Assembly (NCBI GenBank): GCA_024683035.1
Contig: JAIKYQ010000025.1
Coordinates: 1 to 34,296, forward strand
Length of the DNA stretch: 34,296 bases
Source: Eubacterium sp.
GTDB lineage: Bacteria; Bacillota; Clostridia; Lachnospirales; Lachnospiraceae
Direction: 5' to 3'
The notes below the pieces were generated by a model. The model did no database searches and was not told where the DNA came from. It was given only the letters and a program-made list of their open reading frames with translations. Positions 18,506 to 26,737 of this stretch are shown piece by piece. The translations under genes and the position numbers were made by a program. Numbering within the stretch: the first letter of the stretch is position 1; every line of letters starts with the position of its first letter.

Positions 18506-18940
18506 ATGAAAATATCCACGAAGGGCAGATATGCAGTCCGCATGATGCTGGATATCGCGCAGCATGATGCGGGAGAACCGGTTCGGATCAAGGATATTGC
18601 GGCCAGGCAGCAGATCTCGCTGAAATATCTGGAACAGATTGTTTCCTCGCTCGTCCGGGCGGGAGATCTGCAGAGCATTCGCGGACCGCAGGGCGGGTAT
18701 CATCTCACCCGTCCGCCGGAGGAATATACCATAGGCAATATCCTCCGGGTTACGGAAGGCAGCCTGGCCTGTGTGGAGTGTCTGAGTACAGAACAGAATC
18801 TTTGCAGCCGCGCCGAAAACTGCGTGACGCTCCGGCTCTGGAAAGAACTGGATGAAGCCGTCTCTTCCGTCGTGGACAGGTATACGCTGGAAGACCTGAT
18901 GCAGTGGTCGGCCGCAGAAGCAGATAATTATTGCATTTGA
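18506..18940 (+). CDS. Rrf2-family transcriptional regulator (IscR-like, Cys triad)
   Basis: MKISTKGRYAVRMMLDIAQHDAGEPVRIKDIAARQQISLKYLEQIVSSL; C-x7-C-x5-C (CLSTEQNLCSRAENC). Confidence 0.92.
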   Translation: MKISTKGRYAVRMMLDIAQHDAGEPVRIKDIAARQQISLKYLEQIVSSLVRAGDLQSIRGPQGGYHLTRPPEEYTIGNILRVTEGSLACVECLSTEQNLCSRAENCVTLRLWKELDEAVSSVVDRYTLEDLMQWSAAEADNYCI

Positions 18941-18943
18941 ACG

Positions 18944-18983
18944 AAAAAAAGGTATTGTTGTAGTAGGAGACAATACCTTTTTT
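18944..18983. terminator. Bidirectional-looking intrinsic terminator
   Basis: AAAAAAGGTATTGT ... ACAATACCTTTTTT. Confidence 0.88.
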
Positions 18984-19040
18984 CTGTGAAAGTATAACCA
19001 GAGCACAAAGAATCGGATCGATACAAGGAGGAAAAAAAAC

Positions 19041-19847
19041 ATGATCATTATTGGCGAAAAAATAAACGGGGCGATCCCTTCCGTGGCAAAAGCGATCGCG
19101 GAGAAGGATGAAGCCTGGATCAAAGATCTGGCGATCCGTCAGACAGCGGGCAGGGCAGATTTTATCGATGTCTGCTCCTCTGTAGTGGAAGGGGATGTAG
19201 AAGTGCTGCACTGGCTGATCGACCTGGTGCAGAGTGTCAGTGATGCCAGAATCTGCATCGACAGCCCGAATGCCCATTCCATCGTGGAAGCAATTCCCTT
19301 CTGTAATAAACCGGGACTGATCAACTCCGTTTCGCTGGAAGGCGACAAGATCGATACAGTTTTTCCGGTGATCGCAGATACAGACTGGGAATGCGTGGCG
19401 CTTCTGTGCGACAACAACAAGATCCCGGACGGTGTCGACGACAGGATCGAGATTTTTGAAAAAATCGTGGAGAAGGTCAGGGAATACAACATCGACCTTT
19501 CCCGGATGCATTTTGACCCGTTGGTTTTCAGTGTGGGTACAAAACCGGATGCCTTCACGAATTTTGCAGCTGTGGCACGGTATATCAAGGAGAAGTATCC
19601 GATGGCACATGTCACCAGCGGTCTTTCCAATATCTCCTATGGCATTCCGGCCAGAAAGACCCTGAATCAGGCATTCCTGGTGCTGGCCATGCAGGCCGGT
19701 ATGGACAGTGCGATCATCGATCCGACCAGCCGTGAGATGCTCGGTGCTATCTATTCCACGGAAGTGCTGCTGGAGATCGACGAATACTGTATGGAATACA
19801 TCGGGGCTTATCAGGACGATCTGTTCGGTGTCCAGAAGAAGAAATAA
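19041..19847 (+). CDS. Methyltetrahydrofolate:corrinoid-type methyltransferase (pterin-binding domain)
   Basis: MIIIGEKINGAIPSVAKAI, FIDVCSS, ICIDSPNAHSIVEAI, GLINSVSLE, HVTSGLSNISYGIPAR. Confidence 0.88.
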   Translation: MIIIGEKINGAIPSVAKAIAEKDEAWIKDLAIRQTAGRADFIDVCSSVVEGDVEVLHWLIDLVQSVSDARICIDSPNAHSIVEAIPFCNKPGLINSVSLEGDKIDTVFPVIADTDWECVALLCDNNKIPDGVDDRIEIFEKIVEKVREYNIDLSRMHFDPLVFSVGTKPDAFTNFAAVARYIKEKYPMAHVTSGLSNISYGIPARKTLNQAFLVLAMQAGMDSAIIDPTSREMLGAIYSTEVLLEIDEYCMEYIGAYQDDLFGVQKKK

Positions 19848-19865
19848 ATAAGAAGGGGGGCCATT

Positions 19866-20654
19866 ATGGCTGAAAAACATCCGTATCATATCGAGATGAC
19901 GCCGCCGAAACACAGTTCCCTGAAGCTGGAAGAAGAACTGGAACGCTTTGCCGAGCGGTTTGAGATGATCCAGGAAAGCGGATTCATCGCATCGATCACA
20001 GACAATGCCATGGGGAGGCTGGCTTTCCAGACATATGATATGATCGACGAGCTGGATCTGGTACCGCGGCCGGATCAGGTCCTGATCCATCTGAATACGT
20101 TCCATACCAAAGAAGAACTGGACCATATCCTGCAGCATGCGAAAGAGCACGGGATCCGGAATATTCTGGCACTGACCGGCGACGGCTCGGAGAAAATGCA
20201 TAAACTGGAGCCGGAAGAGCTGGAAGCGCCGGGTGTGCCGGTCACTACTTCTGTAGAATTGATCCGCTATATTTATAAGTACTATCCGGATTTTATCGTA
20301 GGTGCGGCTTTTAATCCGTATGAACCTCCGGAATCGGAATTCCCGAAGCTGGACCGCAAAATTGCAGCCGGGGCAAAATATGTGATCACGCAGCCTGTTA
20401 TCGGGAAAGATGAGCAGATAGACCGTCTGCTGCGCGAATATCCGGATCTGCCGGTTGTAATTGAATGCTGGATGTCAAAGAAGCTGTACCTGCTGTCGGA
20501 TATTGTGGAGCGTGAGATCCCGGAAGACTATCCGTACGATCCGATGGCCATGCTGGAGGAACTGAAGCAGCTCTACCCGACAGGGCGGTATTATCTGGCT
20601 CTGGTCGGATATAAGACACAGTATCCGGTTTTGGATGAGCAGTATCACACCTGA
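19866..20654 (+). CDS. Methylenetetrahydrofolate reductase-like protein
   Basis: YHIEMTPPK..., GFIASITDNAMGR, GIRNILALTGDGS, GAKYVITQPVIG; shortened MTHFR fold. Confidence 0.82.
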   Translation: MAEKHPYHIEMTPPKHSSLKLEEELERFAERFEMIQESGFIASITDNAMGRLAFQTYDMIDELDLVPRPDQVLIHLNTFHTKEELDHILQHAKEHGIRNILALTGDGSEKMHKLEPEELEAPGVPVTTSVELIRYIYKYYPDFIVGAAFNPYEPPESEFPKLDRKIAAGAKYVITQPVIGKDEQIDRLLREYPDLPVVIECWMSKKLYLLSDIVEREIPEDYPYDPMAMLEELKQLYPTGRYYLALVGYKTQYPVLDEQYHT

Positions 20655-21068
20655 TCAGGCGAGACCGTTTGAAAAGCAGATATCGCTCAGTTTCTTACTG
20701 TAGAAATAATCATGCACGAGCACATCGACTTCTGCCCACATCGGCAGAGTCTGGCAGGTGGATCGTTTCGGGCAGGGGGCCGCGTCAGCGGCCAGACACG
20801 CCACGGAGGAAAGGGTTCCTTCCATTAATTCCAGGATCTCTCCGACGGAATAGGCGTCCGGTCTGCGGCACAGTCTGTAGCCGCCGCCCTTACCGCTGGT
20901 CCCGACGATCAGATTGCCTTTCACCATATCTTTTACGATGATCTCCAGATACTTTTTGGAGATCTCCTGCCTGGCGGCGATATCTTTCAGCGGGATATAG
21001 CCGCCGGTCTCATGTTCGGCCAGATCGATCATTACCCGCAGTGCATACCGTCCCCTTGTTGAAATCAT
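20655..21068 (-). CDS. Rrf2-family transcriptional regulator (IscR-like)
   Basis: MISTRGRYALRVMIDLAEHETGGYIPLKDIAARQEISKKYLEIIVKDMV; C-x7-C-x5-C (CLAADAAPCPKRSTC); divergent from nifS-nifU. Confidence 0.93.
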   Translation of the reverse strand: MISTRGRYALRVMIDLAEHETGGYIPLKDIAARQEISKKYLEIIVKDMVKGNLIVGTSGKGGGYRLCRRPDAYSVGEILELMEGTLSSVACLAADAAPCPKRSTCQTLPMWAEVDVLVHDYFYSKKLSDICFSNGLA

Positions 21069-21137
21069 AGAGTAACCGCCTTTCCTGTTTTTTCCGTATA
21101 CAGTATACCGCAGGGCAGGTTAATAAGGCAAGGATTA

Positions 21138-21162
21138 TTTACCTATTGACATAGTAGGTAAA
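21138..21162. promoter_or_regulatory. Putative IscR/Rrf2 operator overlapping the nifS promoter
   Basis: TTTACCTATTGACATAGTAGGTAAA near-palindrome containing the -35 TTGACA. Confidence 0.7.
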
Positions 21163-21174
21163 AGGAAATATACT
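21146..21174 (+). promoter_or_regulatory. nifS-nifU promoter (TTGACA - 17 bp - TATACT)
   Basis: TTGACA 21146-21151, TATACT 21169-21174. Confidence 0.82.
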
Positions 21175-21208
21175 GTGGGTGAAATACAAAACAGGAGGAT
21201 TCGATTCT

Positions 21209-22396
21209 ATGAGGATCTATGCGGATAATGCAGCCACGACAGAGATGAGCCAGACAGCCCTGGATACCATGATCACCTGTCTGAAGGATGTCTACGGTAA
21301 TCCGTCCAGTCTGTATGAACGGGGACAGAAAGCAAAAGAGATCCTGGAGCAGGCGCGGGAGGATGTGGCCGGTGTGATCGGCGCCGCCCCGCGGGAGATC
21401 ACTTTTACTTCCGGCGGGAGCGAAGCAGACAATCAGGCGATCCGGTCTGCTGCCCTGGCAGGGAAAAAGAAAGGGAAGACACATATCATTTCCACGGCAT
21501 TTGAACATCATGCTGTCCTGCATACATTGAAACAGCTGGAAAAAGAAGGATTCGAGGTTACGCTTCTGGACGTCCATGAAGACGGGCTGGTGCGGCCCGG
21601 TGAAGTGGAGGCGGCGATCCGTGAAGATACGGCTCTGATGTCGGTGATGTTTGCCAATAACGAGATCGGCACGATCCAGCCGGTCCGGGAAATCGGGGCC
21701 ATCTGCCGGGCGCACGGCGTGATCTTCCATACGGATGCCGTGCAGGCGGTCGGGCATATCCCCGTGGATGTGGTAAAGGACAACATCGACATGCTGTCGG
21801 CGTCCGCGCATAAATTCCACGGACCGAAAGGTACCGGATTTTTATATTGCCGCAAAGGGGTTCCGCTCAGCAATCTGATCGAGGGCGGCGCGCAGGAAAG
21901 AGGAAGACGCGCAGGTACGGAAAACGTACCGGCCATCGTATCCATGGCGGCTGCCCTGAAAGAAGCCGAAGCCAACCGGGAAAAAAACGCAGAGATCCTG
22001 ATCCGGCAGAGAGACCGTCTGATCCAGGGCCTGCAGGAGATTCCGCACGCTGCTCTGAACGGAGACGCGAAGAAACGGCTTCCGGGCAACGTCAATTTCT
22101 GCTTTGAAGGTATTGAAGGCGAATCGCTGCTGCTGCTTCTGGACGACAAGGGGATCGAGGCGTCCTCCGGCAGTGCCTGTACGTCAGGATCGCTGGACCC
22201 GAGCCATGTCCTGCTGGCGATAGGCAGAGTGCATGACGTGGCGCACGGTTCACTGCGGCTGACCCTCGGGGAAGATATCACCGACGAAGAAACGGAATAT
22301 ATCATACAGTCAGTGAAAGAGATCGTGGCGCATCTGCGGAGCTTTTCACCGGTCTGGAGAGACCTGCAGTCCGGAAAGCTGTCGTTTATTTTATAG
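21209..22396 (+). CDS. nifS: Cysteine desulfurase (NifS/IscS family)
   Basis: MRIYADNAATTEMSQTALDTM, HTDAVQAVGHIPVDV, ASAHKFHGPKGTGFLY, SSGSACTSGSLDPSHVLLAIG. AGGAGG SD upstream of 21209. Confidence 0.95.
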   Translation: MRIYADNAATTEMSQTALDTMITCLKDVYGNPSSLYERGQKAKEILEQAREDVAGVIGAAPREITFTSGGSEADNQAIRSAALAGKKKGKTHIISTAFEHHAVLHTLKQLEKEGFEVTLLDVHEDGLVRPGEVEAAIREDTALMSVMFANNEIGTIQPVREIGAICRAHGVIFHTDAVQAVGHIPVDVVKDNIDMLSASAHKFHGPKGTGFLYCRKGVPLSNLIEGGAQERGRRAGTENVPAIVSMAAALKEAEANREKNAEILIRQRDRLIQGLQEIPHAALNGDAKKRLPGNVNFCFEGIEGESLLLLLDDKGIEASSGSACTSGSLDPSHVLLAIGRVHDVAHGSLRLTLGEDITDEETEYIIQSVKEIVAHLRSFSPVWRDLQSGKLSFIL

Positions 22397-22409
22397 GAGG
22401 ATACGATAC

Positions 22410-22787
22410 ATGGCATTATACAGTGAAAAAGTAATGGATCATTTCCGCAATCCCAGAAATGTGGGTGTGCTGGAGGATGCCAACGGAATCGGCGAAGTGG
22501 GAAACGCGAAATGCGGAGATATCATGAAAATGTATCTGAAGATCGAGGATGATATCGTCAAGGATGTTAAATTCGAGACATTCGGATGCGGGAGTGCGAT
22601 CGCCTCCAGTTCGATGGCCACGGAGCTGATCAAGGGAAAACCGGTTGACGAGGTGATGAAACTGACGAACAAGGCGGTGGCGGAGGCGCTTGACGGGCTC
22701 CCGGACTACAAAATGCACTGCTCGGTGCTGGCGGAAGAGGCCATCCAGTCGGCCCTGGAAGATTATCGGAAGAGAACCGGGAAATGA
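22410..22787 (+). CDS. nifU: Fe-S cluster assembly scaffold NifU/IscU
   Basis: MALYSEKVMDHFRNPRNVG, NAKCGDIMKMYLKI, FGCGSAIASSSMATEL, HCSVLAEEAIQSAL. Confidence 0.95.
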   Translation: MALYSEKVMDHFRNPRNVGVLEDANGIGEVGNAKCGDIMKMYLKIEDDIVKDVKFETFGCGSAIASSSMATELIKGKPVDEVMKLTNKAVAEALDGLPDYKMHCSVLAEEAIQSALEDYRKRTGK

Positions 22788-22812
22788 TTGCACGGGAAGA
22801 CCGGAAAATAGC

Positions 22813-22842
22813 TTGACACATAGCCTTTTGGCGTGCTATATT
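22813..22842 (+). promoter_or_regulatory. Promoter (TTGACA - 18 bp - TATATT, extended TGC)
   Basis: TTGACA 22813-22818, TGC-TATATT ending 22842. Confidence 0.65.
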
Positions 22843-22851
22843 TACATAGCT

Positions 22852-22873
22852 AAAGCCAGAAGGCTTTTTTTTT
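22852..22873 (+). terminator. Intrinsic terminator/attenuator immediately downstream of the rpmG-cluster promoter
   Basis: AAAGCC-AGAA-GGCTTT followed by a T run (9 T in total from 22865). Confidence 0.75.
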
Positions 22874-22935
22874 CGCGCAGGCAAAAAGCCGTGTGAGGCG
22901 GCTTTACCGCGAAATGACAGCACGGCGGTTTTATT
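22873..22935 (+). promoter_or_regulatory. Putative structured leader upstream of rpmG with alternative pairings
   Basis: TCGCG/CGCGA and AAAGCCG/CGGCTTT compete with GCCGTG(22888-22893)/CACGGC(22921-22926)+GGTTTT. Confidence 0.45.
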
Positions 22936-22959
22936 TCATTTTTAGTCGGAGGACGAATC

Positions 22960-23109
22960 ATGCGTACCAGAATTACATTGGAATGTATGGAGTGCAAACA
23001 GCGCAACTACAACACCATGAAAGACAAAAAGACACATCCGGACCGGATGGAGATCAGCAAATACTGCAGATTCTGCAGAAAGCATACCACACACCGCGAG
23101 ACAAAATAA
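22960..23109 (+). CDS. rpmG: 50S ribosomal protein L33
   Basis: [49 protein letters not shown] (49 aa, below the ORF-track cutoff); GGAGGA SD. Confidence 0.96.
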   Translation: MRTRITLECMECKQRNYNTMKDKKTHPDRMEISKYCRFCRKHTTHRETK

Positions 23110-23125
23110 GCGGGGGTCAGGAAGT

Positions 23126-23332
23126 ATGGAAGGTTCAAAGAAAAACGTACAGAAAACACAGGAAAGCTTCACCAAAGGCCTGAAAGCGGAATGGAACAAG
23201 ATTGTCTGGACCGATAAAAAAACACTGGTCAGACAGACGATCGCTGTTGTTGTGATCTCCGTGATCGTCTGCCTGCTGATCACGCTGGCAGATAACCTGG
23301 GCATTCAGTTCATGCAGCTGCTTATGAAATAA
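23126..23332 (+). CDS. secE: Preprotein translocase subunit SecE
   Basis: Single TM with KGLKAEWNKIVWTDKKTLVRQTIAVVVISVIV; located rpmG-secE-nusG. Confidence 0.95.
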   Translation: MEGSKKNVQKTQESFTKGLKAEWNKIVWTDKKTLVRQTIAVVVISVIVCLLITLADNLGIQFMQLLMK

Positions 23333-23346
23333 AGGGCGGGTGAATA

Positions 23347-23868
23347 ATGGCAGAAGCGAAATGGTATGTGGTTCATACATATTCCGGTTACGAAAATAAA
23401 GTAAAAGCCAATCTCGAGAAAACGATCAACAATCGTCATCTTGAAGAGGAAATTCTGGAAGTCCGCGTCCCCATGGAAGAGATCGTTGAAGTCCGGAACG
23501 GGGCAAAGAAACAGGTCCAGAAAAAAATGTTTCCCGGCTATGTTCTGATCAATATGGTGATGAATGATGACACCTGGTATGTCGTGCGCAATACACGCGG
23601 CGTGACCGGTTTTGTGGGACCGGGTTCCAAACCGGTGCCGCTGTCGGCTGCGGAAATGAAGCCGCTTGGCGTAGATACGGGCGAAAAGCTGGTGATCGAT
23701 CTGGAAGTGGGCGATCAGGTTGTTGTTGTGGGCGGTGCCTGGAAGGATACGACCGGTCTGATCACGGCCATCAACCAGTCCAAACAGACAGTTACCATCA
23801 ATGTAGAGCTGTTCGGCCGTGCGACTCCGGTGGAGATCAGCTTTGCCGAAGTCAGAAAGGTTAGATGA
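23347..23868 (+). CDS. nusG: Transcription termination/antitermination protein NusG
   Basis: MAEAKWYVVHTYSGYENKVKANLEKTI, KMFPGYVLINM, RNTRGVTGFVG, GDQVVVVGGAWKDTTG. Confidence 0.98.
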   Translation: MAEAKWYVVHTYSGYENKVKANLEKTINNRHLEEEILEVRVPMEEIVEVRNGAKKQVQKKMFPGYVLINMVMNDDTWYVVRNTRGVTGFVGPGSKPVPLSAAEMKPLGVDTGEKLVIDLEVGDQVVVVGGAWKDTTGLITAINQSKQTVTINVELFGRATPVEISFAEVRKVR

Positions 23869-23929
23869 TAAGCCGGATGGCGGTGTGCAGCGCACAGGCC
23901 GGGCCGTGTTTATCCATATAGATAGAGAG

Positions 23930-23988
23930 CACTTGTGTTCTCAACACCCGTGGGAGGGAACATCCCGCCAATACCACATAGGAGGTGC
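23930..23988 (+). promoter_or_regulatory. Probable L1-binding rplK-rplA leader
   Basis: cacccgtGGGAGGGAACATCCCGCCAATACCACATAGGAGG resembles the L1 operator seen ahead of rplK in Firmicutes. Confidence 0.5.
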
Positions 23989-23993
23989 CTGAT

Positions 23994-24419
23994 ATGGCAA
24001 AAAAAGTTACTGGTTACATCAAGTTACAGATTCCTGCCGGTAAGGCTACACCTGCTCCGCCTGTCGGACCCGCTCTGGGCCAGCACGGCGTGAACATCGT
24101 GCAGTTCACCAAGGAATTCAACGCAAGAACGGCTGACAAGGGAGATCTGATCATCCCCGTCGTTATCACCGTTTATGCAGACAGAAGCTTCAGCTTCATC
24201 ACGAAGACTCCGCCTGCCGCTGTTCTGATCAAGAAGGCCTGCAATCTGCAGAAAGCTTCCGGCGAACCGAACCGGAACAAGGTCGCCACGATCTCCAAAG
24301 ACAAAATCCGTGAGATCGCCGAAACAAAGATGCCTGATCTGAACGCTGCAAGCATCGAAAGTGCGATGAGCATGATCGCCGGCACAGCACGCTCCATGGG
24401 CGTCGTTGTCGAGGATTGA
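23994..24419 (+). CDS. rplK: 50S ribosomal protein L11
   Basis: [46 protein letters not shown]. Confidence 0.98.
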   Translation: MAKKVTGYIKLQIPAGKATPAPPVGPALGQHGVNIVQFTKEFNARTADKGDLIIPVVITVYADRSFSFITKTPPAAVLIKKACNLQKASGEPNRNKVATISKDKIREIAETKMPDLNAASIESAMSMIAGTARSMGVVVED

Positions 24420-24435
24420 GAAGGAGGACGGAAGA

Positions 24436-25128
24436 ATGAAGCATGGGAAAAAGTATGTAGAAGCTGCCAAGGCCATTGACCGCGGCACGCTGTATGATCC
24501 GGAGCAGGCTATTTCGCTGGCCAAGAAGGTGGCAGTGGCGAAATTTGATGAAACGATCGAAGTGCATCTGCGCACAGGCTGCGACGGCCGTCATGCCGAT
24601 CAGCAGATCCGCGGTGCTGTCGTGCTGCCGAACGGAACCGGCAAAAGTGTCCGTGTTCTGGTTTTTGCAAAAAATGCCAAGGCGGATGAAGCGACGGCTG
24701 CCGGTGCCGATTATGTCGGTGCGGAAGAGCTGATCCCGCGTATCCAGAATGAAGGCTGGATGGATTTCGACGTTGTGGTTGCCACACCGGATATGATGGG
24801 TGTTGTCGGCCGTCTCGGTAAGATCCTCGGCCCCAGAGGCCTGATGCCGAACCCGAAATCCGGAACGGTTACCATGGATGTGACCAAGGCGATCGCGGAT
24901 ATCAAAGCCGGTAAAGTGGAGTATCGTCTGGACAAGAGCAATATCATCCATGTGCCGATCGGAAAAGCTTCCTTCTCGGAAGAAGCCCTGAAAGAAAACT
25001 TTGAGACCCTGATCGGAGCGATCCTGAAGGCTCGTCCGGCTGCCCTGAAAGGACAGTTCCTCAGAAGCGTGGTCATGTCTCCTTCCATGGGCCCCGGGAT
25101 CAAGATCAATCCGGCCAAACTGGCGTAA
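24436..25128 (+). CDS. rplA: 50S ribosomal protein L1
   Basis: [46 protein letters not shown]. Confidence 0.98.
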   Translation: MKHGKKYVEAAKAIDRGTLYDPEQAISLAKKVAVAKFDETIEVHLRTGCDGRHADQQIRGAVVLPNGTGKSVRVLVFAKNAKADEATAAGADYVGAEELIPRIQNEGWMDFDVVVATPDMMGVVGRLGKILGPRGLMPNPKSGTVTMDVTKAIADIKAGKVEYRLDKSNIIHVPIGKASFSEEALKENFETLIGAILKARPAALKGQFLRSVVMSPSMGPGIKINPAKLA

Positions 25129-25170
25129 GAACGCTGAAGACAGGCATATCATACAAGACAGAAAAAACAG

Positions 25171-25201
25171 CGGCTGCACGGTTTCAGAGTGCAGCCGTTT
25201 T
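25171..25201 (+). terminator. Terminator-like hairpin after rplA, abutting the ADH SD
   Basis: CGGCTGCAC-GGTTTCAGA-GTGCAGCCG-TTTT. Confidence 0.75.
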
Positions 25202-25218
25202 GCATAGCAGGAGAAAAA

Positions 25219-26382
25219 ATGAATAAGTTTTTCATTCCGACAGAAATCTATTTCGGGGAAAACACCCTGGAAAGACTGACAGAGATCCGCGGATCCCGGA
25301 TCTGCATTGTGGCGGATCCGGTCGTATCCGCAGGGGAATTGATCCAGCCTGTCGTGCGCCCGCTGCGGCAGGCGGGAAAAGAGTATGTGGTTTTTTCCGG
25401 TGTCTCGCCGGATCCTTCGACGGATCTGGTCAGGGATGGTGTAAAGGCTTATGTGACCGGGTGCTGCGACTGTATCATCAGCGTCGGCGGCGGGTCTACG
25501 CTGGATACGGCAAAGGCCATCCGCAAGATCGCATCCGGCATGATGAAACAGACAGATGTGGATCTGATCTGCATTCCCACTACCAGCGGAACGGGCAGTG
25601 AAGTGACGCCCTTTGCGGTCATTTCGGATTTGAAAACGGATGAAAAAGTGCCTCTTATCACACCGGACATGGCGCCTACGGAAGCCATTCTGGATGTGCG
25701 TATGGTAGAGTCCATGCCGCCCGGGATCACGGCGGCGACAGGGATGGATACACTGGCACATGTGTTTGAAGCTTATGTCAGTAAAGGCCATCACGAATTC
25801 TCGGATGCGCTGGCGGAAAAGACCGTTGAGATCTGCGGGACATATCTGTATCGTTCCTATACAGGAAAGGATACGGAAGCACGCAGAAAAATGCAGCTTG
25901 CGGCTACCATGGCCGGGATGGCGTTCGGCTATGTGGGTGTCGGCGCCGCACACAGTATGGCGCACCAGCTGGGTGCGCAGTTCGGCATAATGCACGGACA
26001 GGCTGTAGCCATACTGCTCCCGCTGATCGTGGAATACAATGCCGACCTGCTGGATGAAGTAAAGCAGAAAGACCATCTGCAGAGTAAGGGACAGACCGAG
26101 GAAATACGAAGGCGGTATGCGGCTCTTTCGCGGCGGCTGAATTTGCCGGGGACCGATTCGGAAACCTCTCTTTACGGACTGTGCAGCTGCATCCGCAGGC
26201 TGGCAGCATCCATGCATCTGCCGATGAGCGTACATGAACTGCAGCCGGACCTGACATGGGATGCATACCGGGACCGGATTGGTTCCATGGCAGAAAAGGC
26301 CATGTTGGATCCGTGTACGCAGGCCAATCCGCGTGAGCCTTCCGCAGAAGAATACAGCCGGCTGTATCAGCTGATCTGGTAA
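25219..26382 (+). CDS. Iron-containing alcohol dehydrogenase
   Basis: GGGSTLDTAKAIRKIAS, IPTTSGTGSEVTPFAVI, GMDTLAHVFEAYVSKG, HSMAHQLGAQFGIMHGQAVAILLP. Start MNKFFIPTEIYFGEN with GCAGGAG SD. Confidence 0.93.
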   Translation: MNKFFIPTEIYFGENTLERLTEIRGSRICIVADPVVSAGELIQPVVRPLRQAGKEYVVFSGVSPDPSTDLVRDGVKAYVTGCCDCIISVGGGSTLDTAKAIRKIASGMMKQTDVDLICIPTTSGTGSEVTPFAVISDLKTDEKVPLITPDMAPTEAILDVRMVESMPPGITAATGMDTLAHVFEAYVSKGHHEFSDALAEKTVEICGTYLYRSYTGKDTEARRKMQLAATMAGMAFGYVGVGAAHSMAHQLGAQFGIMHGQAVAILLPLIVEYNADLLDEVKQKDHLQSKGQTEEIRRRYAALSRRLNLPGTDSETSLYGLCSCIRRLAASMHLPMSVHELQPDLTWDAYRDRIGSMAEKAMLDPCTQANPREPSAEEYSRLYQLIW

Positions 26383-26416
26383 GACCCGAAAGCATTCGAA
26401 AATGCGCTGCTTACGC

Positions 26417-26445
26417 TTGACAAGGCAAAAACAGAATGGTACTAT
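26417..26445 (+). promoter_or_regulatory. rplJ-rplL promoter (TTGACA - 17 bp - TACTAT)
   Basis: TTGACA 26417-26422, TACTAT 26440-26445. Confidence 0.75.
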
Positions 26446-26449
26446 ACCA

Positions 26450-26570
26450 TCTGTATCACGCCGAAGACAGCAGGTGTCCCTTCGGGGACGTAAGCGAAGC
26501 GCCTGCCGAGGATGTAGATTTTTCCGGATGGATGATCTCCCCGTGTCTTTGGGCACGGGGTTTTTTGCGC
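26450..26570 (+). promoter_or_regulatory. Ribosomal protein L10 leader with attenuator
   Basis: Structured leader (agacagcaggtgtcccttcggggacgtaagcgaagcgcctgccgaggatgtagatttttccggatgg) followed by terminator CCCCGTG-TCTTTGGG-CACGGGG-TTTTTT (26539-26566), upstream of rplJ. Confidence 0.85.
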
Positions 26571-26737
26571 GATAAGCCGTCAAGCGGCTGCCGAGCTTGC
26601 TCGGGCAGACAATGGACGGCCAACGTACATCGAAGCGGCTTTGCCGCGAGATGTGCGCAGAGCGCAGGAAAGAACAGGAGTTCTTTCCGTTACCTCCGCT
26701 CAGCGTGAAACAAATAAGAAAAGGAGGAAAACAGATC

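Noticed and set aside
22893-23183. 96-aa ORF overlapping rpmG
   Set aside because: Wrong frame; L33 (22960-23109) is clear and was missed only because it is below the ORF length cutoff.
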